This document shows positions 7,508-14,418 of a stretch of DNA of 17,348 nucleotides, in pieces. Both the position numbers and the translations under genes were made by a program. The notes under the pieces are model-generated. The model was not told the origin of the DNA. It worked only from the letters and a program-made list of their open reading frames with translations, and ran no database searches. Each line of letters opens with the position of its first letter. Position 1 is the stretch's first letter. Origin of the DNA: Candidatus Levyibacteriota bacterium (GTDB taxonomy: Bacteria > Patescibacteriota > Microgenomatia > Levybacterales > UBA12049); the NCBI GenBank assembly GCA_023245475.1, contig JAHFKF010000020.1, positions 1 through 17,348 of the forward strand. Reading direction: 5' to 3'.

Positions 7508-7538
7508 GCTGAGTAACATATGAGAGGGGGTGATTTCT

Positions 7539-7748
7539 ATGACAGAACGAATCTCTAATAGTTCAAACGCATTTACTAGTGGAAAGCCTTGGGAGCAAGT
7601 AGCGGTATCCGTACCACCACGTGAGGTTTCAGAAGGAACCAGACGATATGAACAGCATGGTAGCTTTCCTTCTGGTACGGGTTTTGGGATGGCAGATTAT
7701 CCCAAAGAGAAGCCAGGACAGCAAAAAGCTATAGCAGCAAAGAAGTAA
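7539..7748 (+). CDS. Small protein with C-terminal SGTGFGMADY motif (copy 2)
   Basis: Not recognised. It is 69 aa, polar and probably disordered (MTERISNSSNAF...), without signal peptide or membrane helix. SGTGFGMADY occupies residues 45-54, followed by PKEKP and a basic tail ending AAKK, much as copy 1 has SVEEP and KKNN. The rest of the two proteins cannot be aligned by eye. The start at 7539 is set by AGGGGGTGA 5 nt upstream, a strong SD; an in-frame GTG at 7530 lies inside that SD and is rejected. The tandem placement, paired SD leaders and shared tail suggest one functional class, perhaps a short linear motif bound by a common partner. Confidence 0.72.
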   Translation: MTERISNSSNAFTSGKPWEQVAVSVPPREVSEGTRRYEQHGSFPSGTGFGMADYPKEKPGQQKAIAAKK

Positions 7749-7757
7749 AATCTCATC

Positions 7758-7787
7758 TTGCAAATTGATATTATTTTCCAGTATGCT
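7758..7787 (+). promoter_or_regulatory. Promoter of the PfkB kinase gene, leaderless
   Basis: TTGCAA (7758-7763), an 18-nt spacer, TATGCT (7782-7787), then 6 nt and ATG. A longer TTG start at 7758 would coincide with the -35 box and is rejected. Confidence 0.55.
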
Positions 7788-7793
7788 AAATGT

Positions 7794-8774
7794 ATGATAC
7801 GGGAATATGATGTCATAACCATTGGTGAAACTACCATGGATGCTTTTATGACGATCCATGATTCAAGTGACAAAGTGCATCTTGATCGTGAGACCGGCGA
7901 ATTGTGCATTAAGCATGGTGAGAAGATCAATGTTGAGCGGTATGACTTTCAGATGGGAGGCAATGCCACCAATGTTGCCATTGGTCTTGCCAGACTTGCT
8001 CTGAAAGCAACTCTTTGTTCTGAAATTGGCGATGATGAGACATCCATTAAGATTCGCAACAGTCTTGCCAAAGAACAAGTAGAACGCCTCCTGATGATTC
8101 AAACCCCCGGTGCCTCAAGTTTCTCTGTTGTTATCAACTTCAAGAAAGACAGAACGGTCTTTGTCCAAGACGTCGAGCGTGAGCACAACTTTTCCTTTGA
8201 GGAAGTTACAGCAACGTATCTCTATCTGACGAGTCTTGGCAACAAATGGGAAGATGCATATAACAAAGCGCTTGCGTTTGCTGAAAAGGAGAACATAAAG
8301 ATTGCCTTTAACCCGGGACATTTGCAACTACGTGAAGGCCGAGATGTTATTCATAAGGTTCTTGCTCATACGGAAATCCTCTTTGTGAACAAAGAAGAAG
8401 CAGAGCTCTTGCTCTTTAATCACTATGGAGAAAAAGATGATGATAGTAATGGCTATATTGAGAAGCTTGCTGCGAAGTTACAGCAAAAGGGGATAAAGAC
8501 GGTGGTGATTACCAATGGGAAAGAAGGTTCGTATGTGCTTGATGAAGATGGCACGTTTCACTCTCGTGATATGTTCCCCGGAGAAGTCGTTGAGAGAACT
8601 GGAGCGGGGGATGCCTTTGCGTCAGGATTCCTTGCTGCGACGATTCATGGGCTTTCAGTTCCCGAGGCAATGACATGGGGATCAGCCAACGCCGCATCTG
8701 TTGTGGAACACATCGGTGCAGAGACAGGCCTGTTGACGAAAGAGAAGATGGAGATTACAATTTCTAAGTCCTAA
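7794..8774 (+). CDS. PfkB-family carbohydrate kinase
   Basis: A 326-aa sugar or nucleoside kinase of the ribokinase fold, using ATP to phosphorylate a hydroxymethyl group. MGGNATNVA at 54-62 is the N-terminal PfkB signature, and RTGAGDAFASG (268-278) is the C-terminal signature with the anion hole and catalytic base Asp273. The inserted lid begins around HLDRETGELCIKHGEK. The exact substrate (fructose 1- or 6-phosphate, ribose, adenosine, 2-keto-3-deoxygluconate) cannot be read with confidence. The convergent neighbour is fructose-bisphosphate aldolase, which makes a phosphofructokinase-like role attractive but unproven. The 3' ends of the two genes overlap by 11 bp. No SD; leaderless start inferred. 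Confidence 0.9.
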   Translation: MIREYDVITIGETTMDAFMTIHDSSDKVHLDRETGELCIKHGEKINVERYDFQMGGNATNVAIGLARLALKATLCSEIGDDETSIKIRNSLAKEQVERLLMIQTPGASSFSVVINFKKDRTVFVQDVEREHNFSFEEVTATYLYLTSLGNKWEDAYNKALAFAEKENIKIAFNPGHLQLREGRDVIHKVLAHTEILFVNKEEAELLLFNHYGEKDDDSNGYIEKLAAKLQQKGIKTVVITNGKEGSYVLDEDGTFHSRDMFPGEVVERTGAGDAFASGFLAATIHGLSVPEAMTWGSANAASVVEHIGAETGLLTKEKMEITISKS

Positions 8775-9741
8775 TATCTCCAGCGTGGCCTGCTTGCCCA
8801 AATGCTTTCATTCGTGTTGCGAGCACTTCCTTTACGAGTTCACGTGCTTCTTTGAGATAATCCCGGGGGTCAAAGCCTTCAGGCTTTTCAACGAAGAATT
8901 TACGGATTGCACCCGTCATTGCAAGACGTAGATCTGTATCAACATTAATCTTTCTCACGCCATGCTGTATACCTAGTTGAATTTCCTCAACGGGTACACC
9001 CCAGGTTGGTTTGATAGCCCCGCCATACTTGTTGATCATCTCAAGAAGCTCTTGAGGGACACTTGATGATCCATGCATGACAAGGTGGGTATTGGGGAGT
9101 CTCTTGTGAATCTCAATGATGCGATCCATGACCAGTACGGAGTGATCTGGTTTTTGCGTAAACTTATAGACGCCATGACTTGTCCCAATCGCAACAGCGA
9201 GTGCATCAACTCCAGTTCTCTCAACGAATTCAACCGCTTGATCAGGATCGGTGAGGTATTTACTTGGATCTCCGGCGCCTATGCCGTGACCATCATCAAT
9301 GCCGCCAATGCAACCAAGTTCTCCTTCAACAGAAACGCCTTTTGCATGAGCATAATTAACGATTTCTTTGGTGACGCGAACATTGTCTTCAAAGGGGGAA
9401 GGCGTCTTGCCATCATCAAGCAGTGAGCCATCAATCATGACACTGGTAAAGCCCATATCAACCGCTGATATACATGCATCTCGTGTGCCATGATCTTGGT
9501 GAAGAACGATTGGGAGATCTGGATAAATCTCATTGGCGGCAAGCATCAAGTGATACAGGAATTTGTCGTTGGCATATTTGCGAGCACCACGGCTTGCTTG
9601 AAGGATGACAGGAGAGTTGGTCTCGCGGGCTGCTTCCATGATTGCTTGGATCTGTTCCATGTTGTTGACGTTGAAGCCGCCAACACCATAATTGCCGGCT
9701 GCTGCTGCGTCAAGGAGTTTGCGAAGAGTTACCAATGCCAT
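8764..9741 (-). CDS. fba: Class II fructose-bisphosphate aldolase
   Basis: A zinc-dependent aldolase that cleaves fructose 1,6-bisphosphate to dihydroxyacetone phosphate and glyceraldehyde 3-phosphate, or runs the reverse reaction. It has 325 aa, a usual length. VLHQDHG carries the catalytic Asp83 and zinc ligand His84. GELGCIGG, AIGTSHGVYKF and VMHGSSSVP supply the further metal and phosphate-binding residues, and KINVDTDLR is the late substrate-binding strand. The sequence is of the class IIB kind, so tagatose bisphosphate aldolase activity is an alternative. Start: ATG at 9741, with TTGCAA-N17-TAGTAT-N6 upstream. It converges on the PfkB gene with an 11-bp overlap, and its promoter region abuts the divergent next gene. 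Confidence 0.95.
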   Translation of the reverse strand: MALVTLRKLLDAAAAGNYGVGGFNVNNMEQIQAIMEAARETNSPVILQASRGARKYANDKFLYHLMLAANEIYPDLPIVLHQDHGTRDACISAVDMGFTSVMIDGSLLDDGKTPSPFEDNVRVTKEIVNYAHAKGVSVEGELGCIGGIDDGHGIGAGDPSKYLTDPDQAVEFVERTGVDALAVAIGTSHGVYKFTQKPDHSVLVMDRIIEIHKRLPNTHLVMHGSSSVPQELLEMINKYGGAIKPTWGVPVEEIQLGIQHGVRKINVDTDLRLAMTGAIRKFFVEKPEGFDPRDYLKEARELVKEVLATRMKAFGQAGHAGDIRT

Positions 9742-9747
9742 ACAATT

Positions 9748-9776
9748 ATACTACTGGTTACGTCTATAAATTGCAA
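9748..9776 (-). promoter_or_regulatory. Promoter of fba, leaderless
   Basis: TTGCAA, 17 nt, TAGTAT, 6 nt, ATG on the minus strand. An alternative TATAAT lies 3 nt nearer the start codon but would be 20 nt from the -35 box. Confidence 0.5.
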
Positions 9777-9781
9777 CCTGC

Positions 9782-9810
9782 TTGATACTCTAGACCGATA
9801 GTGCTATACT
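9782..9810 (+). promoter_or_regulatory. Promoter of the unknown gene at 9819
   Basis: TTGATA (9782-9787), 17 nt, then TG-C-TATACT (extended -10, ending at 9810) and 8 nt to ATG. This is the best full promoter in the window, divergent from and adjacent to that of fba. Confidence 0.6.
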
Positions 9811-9818
9811 CCGTTGCT

Positions 9819-10679
9819 ATGAAAGAAAGAATTAACACGCAATATGTTGCGTCAGAAATAAAGCGATATCGGGAATCTGCGGCAATTCGATCAGCTGCAG
9901 AGCGTGATGGAAGGATTAATCATATCGAAAATTCTCCACTGAGTTCTTTTGAGCAAAGTTTTGTTGGAGTAATACCTGAAGGAGAACGGCTCGGTGCGTA
10001 TGTTGAGCGAGTGCTGGCAGATAGGGCTGGAAGGGCTATTGGTCTTGAGTTAGGTGGCGTTGGCTCTCGTCTGTTTGCTGGTTTTACCCCTGGTTTTTTT
10101 GAACGAACTGCAGGTGTAAATTTGACTGACTATCGTCCTATATTTTCATCAGAACCAAAGGATACAACGATGCATCGTGATCGTCAAAAGATTATGGATG
10201 GTCTGTCACGACATAAAACTGACGCAATCATTGCAGACATCAGTCGAAATCATCGAGTGATTGAGGGAGATATGCTGGCAACGGCAACATCACAGCAGAT
10301 AGAAGAAGAATTTTTGCGAGGAGACAAGGTTAACTTTATGATCAGACGAATGGCAGCGGGGAATTTTGATTTGCCCACAGAGCCGTTTTTTCTTGCAAAA
10401 AATGCAAATCGCTATTATCAGATGATGGGAGAGAATAGTGTATTATTTGACGAATTGCCAACTGGTTTTTGGAATCTAAGTGAGGCTTGGAGTGAGCTGG
10501 TAAATACCCACTATAGCGGACGATTAATCGCATACGTGGCTGATAATAAGTTATTATTACACAAAGGGGTTGGTGCGCCGAAGAAGTTGCCTGTTTTTTC
10601 TGTATCAAAGGTGAGAGAAATTGTTGCCTCACAAGGCAAATTTAGCACCTTACGTCCACTCTTTACCACTCCTGCCTGA
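9819..10679 (+). CDS. Unknown protein, possibly methyltransferase-like
   Basis: Not firmly recognised. A 286-aa soluble protein with no signal peptide or membrane helix. Residues about 67-110 read RAGRAIGLELGGVGSRLFAGF and then AGVNLTDYRP. This resembles a Rossmann strand and glycine loop of SAM-dependent methyltransferases followed by a second acidic strand; a later VIEGDML would fit the next motif. The match is loose: the loop is GGVGS and no catalytic motif is evident. The C-terminal 100 residues (KNANRYYQMMGENSVLFDELPTGF...) look globular. The start at 9819 is preferred over a GTG at 9801 because the latter overlaps the TATACT box. It diverges from fba, and its 3' end overlaps the FAD dehydrogenase gene by 17 bp. 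Confidence 0.7.
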   Translation: MKERINTQYVASEIKRYRESAAIRSAAERDGRINHIENSPLSSFEQSFVGVIPEGERLGAYVERVLADRAGRAIGLELGGVGSRLFAGFTPGFFERTAGVNLTDYRPIFSSEPKDTTMHRDRQKIMDGLSRHKTDAIIADISRNHRVIEGDMLATATSQQIEEEFLRGDKVNFMIRRMAAGNFDLPTEPFFLAKNANRYYQMMGENSVLFDELPTGFWNLSEAWSELVNTHYSGRLIAYVADNKLLLHKGVGAPKKLPVFSVSKVREIVASQGKFSTLRPLFTTPA

Positions 10680-12312
10680 TGTGCTTCAGGGCAAATGTGA
10701 GGTCTCCATCAACCTTCTTGTGAGGATTAAAGAAGTTGTAGGGATCAAAAATCTGTTTAGTCTCTTCAAAAAGCTTTAAGATCTTTGGCTCATACTGTAA
10801 ATTGAGGTAAGGCGTTCTGATCCAACCATCGTTGTGTTCTCCGCTGGTTGTTCCATGGTACTGTTTGACAAGGGTAAAAACTTCTTCAGCAATGAGAGGA
10901 ATATATTTTTGCTCGACTGGATTTCTCAGATCAAGCAGCGGGAAGACGTGGAAGTTGCCATTGCCGACATGTGTTTGCAAAGCGCTTTGGACAGGGTACT
11001 TATGGAGGATTGCTTGGAATTTTGGCAAGAATTCAGGGAGATATTCAGGTTTCACGGCAACATCATCAATAAAAGGTGCTGCATACCGCTCTTTAAGCCT
11101 TGTTGAGAGAAGTCCAAAGCTGTCTCTTCGGATAAGCCAATACTTTTGTGCTGCTTTTTCATTGGGTGCCCATTTCATTGGGACATGGTATTCTGCTAGC
11201 CTTGCCTCAACTTCTATTATTTTTTTATCCAGCTCCTTGCGATCGTCTCCGGTAAATTCAGCTTGGATTGTGAGATTTGGAATTTGTCCAGTCATTTGCA
11301 TTTGGAATTCTGGCAAGAAGTTCCAAGCTGTTTGTAACGTATTGGTTTTCATCTTTTTGCCAAATGAAGCAAAGTACTTTAATGCAAGCTTTAACGTAAT
11401 ATCGTCATACGCCTCAAGACTTTCTGGTTGATAGGGAAGAATGACATTAACTATTTCTGCCAAGTGAGAAAGATCTTTTACATAGATAATAAGCATCTCA
11501 GCATATTTTTTGACGGGGACGAGTTTCAGATCAGCACGTGTCATAAGCCCAAGTGTTCCTTGTGCACCCACGAGCAGTTTTGTGAGATCAAAGATTTTCT
11601 TCTTTTGATCATACACATTCCAGAGGTAGTATCCCGCAGAGTTTTTGGAAACGGTTGGTTTTGCTTGCATGATGGTTCCGTAATTGGACGTAATTAGTTT
11701 ATACATGGCTTTATAAATCTCAGCTTCAAATGTACGTTCACGGATTTTGGCATGCAACTGTTCTTCAGTAAGAGGTTTGATGTGATACTGGTTGCCGTCT
11801 GCAAGCACCATATCCATGCCAACGACATAATTTTCGGCTTTGCCATATTGCAGCGATTTTTCTCCACCGGCATTATTATTGATGATGCCTCCCAAAGCAC
11901 AAAGCTCTCGTGATGAGGGATACGGTGGATAAAGTAATCCATGTTTCAGCGTCTCTTTTTCAAAGTCTCGATAATACATGCCTGGTTCTACGGTGGTGTA
12001 TCTTTTGTGAAAGATTGGAGCGTGATTAAAGTATTTCATGAATGACACAATGATTGAGGTATTCAGTCCGCCTCCACTCATGCAGGTACTTGCGGCACGG
12101 GCGGTGAGAGAGAGGTCTGGATGGGCGCGTTTGTGCTTTGAGACAAACTTGACGAGCGCTTGGACATCTTCATCATCTTTGGGGAAGACAACCACTTGGG
12201 GACGTACGGCAAAAATACTTTTGTCGTGACTAAAGGTCGTCAATGTCTCCTCATCGGTTGCGACGTCACCTTTAAGTAATGTCTTTAGTTCATTGAGCAG
12301 GGCAGCATCCAT
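10663..12312 (-). CDS. FAD-linked 2-hydroxyacid dehydrogenase (GlcD/D-lactate dehydrogenase type)
   Basis: A 549-aa flavoprotein. The N-terminal half is a PCMH/FAD_binding_4 domain (PQVVVFPKDDEDVQALV near 38-54, SGGGLNTSIIV, and ALGGIINNNAGGEKSLQYG as the FAD-contacting loop). The C-terminal half is FAD-oxidase_C, with THVGNGNFH and SGEHNDGWIR (490-499, His493), the metal and substrate site of D-lactate, glycolate and D-2-hydroxyglutarate dehydrogenases. There is no Cys-rich iron-sulfur extension, so electrons must leave by another route. The substrate is open; the glycerate kinase upstream suggests three-carbon hydroxyacid metabolism. It is last of four same-strand genes. The 110-nt gap before it holds a repeat element and its own AATAAT box. 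Confidence 0.88.
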   Translation of the reverse strand: MDAALLNELKTLLKGDVATDEETLTTFSHDKSIFAVRPQVVVFPKDDEDVQALVKFVSKHKRAHPDLSLTARAASTCMSGGGLNTSIIVSFMKYFNHAPIFHKRYTTVEPGMYYRDFEKETLKHGLLYPPYPSSRELCALGGIINNNAGGEKSLQYGKAENYVVGMDMVLADGNQYHIKPLTEEQLHAKIRERTFEAEIYKAMYKLITSNYGTIMQAKPTVSKNSAGYYLWNVYDQKKKIFDLTKLLVGAQGTLGLMTRADLKLVPVKKYAEMLIIYVKDLSHLAEIVNVILPYQPESLEAYDDITLKLALKYFASFGKKMKTNTLQTAWNFLPEFQMQMTGQIPNLTIQAEFTGDDRKELDKKIIEVEARLAEYHVPMKWAPNEKAAQKYWLIRRDSFGLLSTRLKERYAAPFIDDVAVKPEYLPEFLPKFQAILHKYPVQSALQTHVGNGNFHVFPLLDLRNPVEQKYIPLIAEEVFTLVKQYHGTTSGEHNDGWIRTPYLNLQYEPKILKLFEETKQIFDPYNFFNPHKKVDGDLTFALKHIRQEW

Positions 12313-12317
12313 AGTTT

Positions 12318-12323
12318 ATTATT
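12318..12323 (-). promoter_or_regulatory. Possible -10 box of the FAD dehydrogenase gene
   Basis: AATAAT (5 of 6 to TATAAT) on the minus strand ending 5 nt before ATG. No -35; it directly abuts the repeat element. Confidence 0.35.
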
Positions 12324-12417
12324 GTCATCCTGAACTGCGCCGCTTCGGCGAAGCTAGTACCCTCTGGGGTATTTCAGGATCTTAAAATAAGAGATGCCGA
12401 AACAAGTTCGGCATGAC
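12324..12417. repeat. MITE-like palindromic element with multi-hairpin fold
   Basis: The 94-bp segment has imperfect terminal inverted repeats, GTCATCCTGAA and TTCGGCATGAC (9 of 11 positions match as inverted copies). An outer stem, ATCCTGAA (12327-12334) with TTCAGGAT (12373-12380), encloses two small hairpins: CGCCG-CTT-CGGCG (12338-12350) and TACCC-TCTG-GGGTA (12358-12371). A separate 8-bp hairpin follows, ATGCCGAA-ACAAG-TTCGGCAT (12394-12414). Short palindromes of this style are widespread dispersed repeats in bacteria. It lies between tktC and the FAD gene, where it may also stop or stabilise the transcript. It codes nothing. Confidence 0.7.
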
Positions 12418-12422
12418 AGCAT

Positions 12423-13418
12423 TTATTTTTTCTTTCTTGCGATCACTTTCTTTACGGCAGATTTAATTGCCTTTGTTCCCATATTATACTTTTCGATGAT
12501 TTCTTGCCAAGGGCCAGATTCTGCAAAGGTATCTTGTAAGCCGATGAATTCCATTGGCAGGGGATTGGTTTTTGCCAGAAACTCTGCAATGGCACTCCCC
12601 ATACCGCCTGCAACTTGATGGTCTTCGACTGTGACAACAGCTTTGGTATGTCCAGTAAATCGCATGATGCCTTCCTCGTCCAATGGCTTGATCGTTGCAA
12701 CGTTGACAACAAGGGTAGGGAAGCCTTCTTCTTCCAGTTCTTTTGCAGCAACAAGGGCATAGTGAAGCATATATCCTGTTGCAAAGATGGTTGCTTCTGG
12801 TTTATCGGTAATCCAAAAGTCTTGCATTTTGCCCACCTCAAACGGTGTAAATTCTGTGGTCATGACAGGCGTTTTGTCTCTCGTATATCGAAGGTAGACA
12901 GGATTACTTGTTCCAGCTGAAGCAATTGTTGCTTTCTTGGCTTCGATTGCATCACACGGGACATAGATCTCAATGCCTGGCCAACATCTGGTGATGGCGA
13001 TATCTTCAGTGGCTTGATGTGTTGCCCCATCAGGGCCGGTCATTATTCCTGCATGATGACCGGCAATTTTGACATTTGCTTTATTGTAGATGGCGGTTGT
13101 ACGCAGGGTTTCCCAGTTTTTACCTGGAGAGAAGGTTGCATAGGAGGACATGAAGGGGATTTTGCCTGTTACGGCAAGTCCTGCTGAGATTGCTGCCATG
13201 TTTTGTTCGCCGATACCGACTTCAAAAAATCTGTCTGGGAACTTTTCGGCAAACAAATGTGCATGGGTTGATTCCGCGAGGTCTGCTGAGAGGGCAACGA
13301 CGTTGGGATTATTTTCTCCAAGATAAAGAAGTCCTGTGCCGTAGCCGGCTCTGGTTGGTGCTTGTTCTCCGTCTTTGTCAAAGAGTTTTGGATTTAATTT
13401 TAGTTTTGGATTTAACAT
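12423..13418 (-). CDS. Transketolase, C-terminal subunit
   Basis: A 331-aa protein containing the pyrimidine-binding and C-terminal domains of transketolase. It pairs with the N-terminal subunit encoded just upstream to transfer two-carbon units between sugar phosphates in the non-oxidative pentose phosphate pathway. EVGIGEQNMA carries the Glu that activates thiamine diphosphate; GPDGATHQ holds an active-site His; VTVEDHQVAGGMGSAIAE begins the C-terminal domain. The extreme N-terminus contains a tandem LNPKL-type duplication (18-bp unit). No SD is seen; CATAAT lies 10 nt before the ATG. The 22-nt gap to the preceding gene points to co-transcription. Split transketolases are common in archaea, Firmicutes and small genomes. 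Confidence 0.93.
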   Translation of the reverse strand: MLNPKLKLNPKLFDKDGEQAPTRAGYGTGLLYLGENNPNVVALSADLAESTHAHLFAEKFPDRFFEVGIGEQNMAAISAGLAVTGKIPFMSSYATFSPGKNWETLRTTAIYNKANVKIAGHHAGIMTGPDGATHQATEDIAITRCWPGIEIYVPCDAIEAKKATIASAGTSNPVYLRYTRDKTPVMTTEFTPFEVGKMQDFWITDKPEATIFATGYMLHYALVAAKELEEEGFPTLVVNVATIKPLDEEGIMRFTGHTKAVVTVEDHQVAGGMGSAIAEFLAKTNPLPMEFIGLQDTFAESGPWQEIIEKYNMGTKAIKSAVKKVIARKKK

Positions 13419-13440
13419 ATTTAGTTAATTATGACGGCTA

Positions 13441-14307
13441 TCAGGCCTGGTGCTCGCTGACAATTTTTCCTCGCAATGTTCTTAGTTCGTGCAATGCTTC
13501 TTTGGCTTCATCTTTGTTTGGCGGTTTGCCGTGCCAATGAAAGTCTTTTTCCATAAACGTTACACCTTTGCCCGGCGTTGCGTGCGCGATAACGACAGTT
13601 GGTTTTTCATAAATTGATTTTGCTTCGTTTATAACGTCAACGATTGCTTCAATATTATGAGCATCAACCTCAAGCACGTGCCAGTTGAAAGCTTCAAATT
13701 TTTCTCGAAGTGGCTCAAGCGGCATGACGTCTTCGGTGAAGCCATCAATTTGGATGTTGTTACGATCCACGATCATGACGAGGTTATTGAGTTTAATCTT
13801 TCCGGCAAACATGACTGCTTCCCAGATGTTGCCTTCATTGAGTTCTCCGTCACCGGTAATGACGTAGGTGTAGTAGTGCTTTTTATCAAGCTGTGCTGCG
13901 AGCGCGATACCGATTCCTTGAGAAAGGCCTTCGCCAAGTGGGCCAGAGGTTGTTTCAAGACCGGGAAGAGCTGTGCGATGTGGATGCCCTTGGAGGCGGG
14001 AATTGAGTTTGCGAAGTGTTTTTAATTCTTCGATTGGGAAGTATCCTGCCATTGCCATGACCACGTAGCGTACTGGGCAGATATGTCCGTTGGAGAGAAC
14101 AAGTCTGTCTCGGTCAGGCCAATCAGGGTTCTTTGGATCGTGATTGAGGATGTGGAAGTAAAAGGTGATGAAGACGTCCATCATATCGAGTGGTCCTGCG
14201 GAATGACCACTGCCGGCTTCAAGGAGTGTTTTGATGAGAAGCTCTCGACCTTTTTCGGCTTTGAGTTCAAGTTCTTTTAGTTTTTCTTCATGGATATCGT
14301 CTGTCAT
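13441..14307 (-). CDS. Transketolase, N-terminal subunit
   Basis: A 288-aa thiamine-diphosphate (PP-domain) half of a split transketolase. GSGHSAGPLD carries His35. LSNGHICP, GHPHR and GPLGEGLSQGIG follow in the family order. GDGELNEGNIWEA, then DRNNIQIDG, is the Mg-diphosphate binding motif (GDG...N). HGKPPNKDE closes the domain. It needs the downstream C-terminal subunit for activity; the order N then C is the usual one. A predicted coiled start (EEKLKELELKAEKGREL) is typical. The 111 nt upstream of the ATG show no SD and only a weak TAACGT 6 nt before the start, so transcription may come from the glycerate kinase promoter. Confidence 0.93.
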   Translation of the reverse strand: MTDDIHEEKLKELELKAEKGRELLIKTLLEAGSGHSAGPLDMMDVFITFYFHILNHDPKNPDWPDRDRLVLSNGHICPVRYVVMAMAGYFPIEELKTLRKLNSRLQGHPHRTALPGLETTSGPLGEGLSQGIGIALAAQLDKKHYYTYVITGDGELNEGNIWEAVMFAGKIKLNNLVMIVDRNNIQIDGFTEDVMPLEPLREKFEAFNWHVLEVDAHNIEAIVDVINEAKSIYEKPTVVIAHATPGKGVTFMEKDFHWHGKPPNKDEAKEALHELRTLRGKIVSEHQA

Positions 14308-14418
14308 AGTGTTACGTTAACAACCGCTCGGAACGAAATTTTTTCTGGTGACCCACGCGCGGTAAGTTTCTTTTGCTTCTCGTATCTGTAAACCCGCAAT
14401 CGGTCCCTGCGAAAAAAT

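Noticed and set aside
10832..11431. 199-codon open frame on the plus strand inside the FAD dehydrogenase gene
   Set aside because: It lies fully antisense to a gene with clear domain motifs and its translation shows no recognisable or balanced protein features.
12324..12417. Interpreting the hairpins as a tRNA or a riboswitch
   Set aside because: No anticodon arm, T-loop consensus or CCA context, and no known riboswitch core; the terminal inverted repeats favour a dispersed palindromic element.
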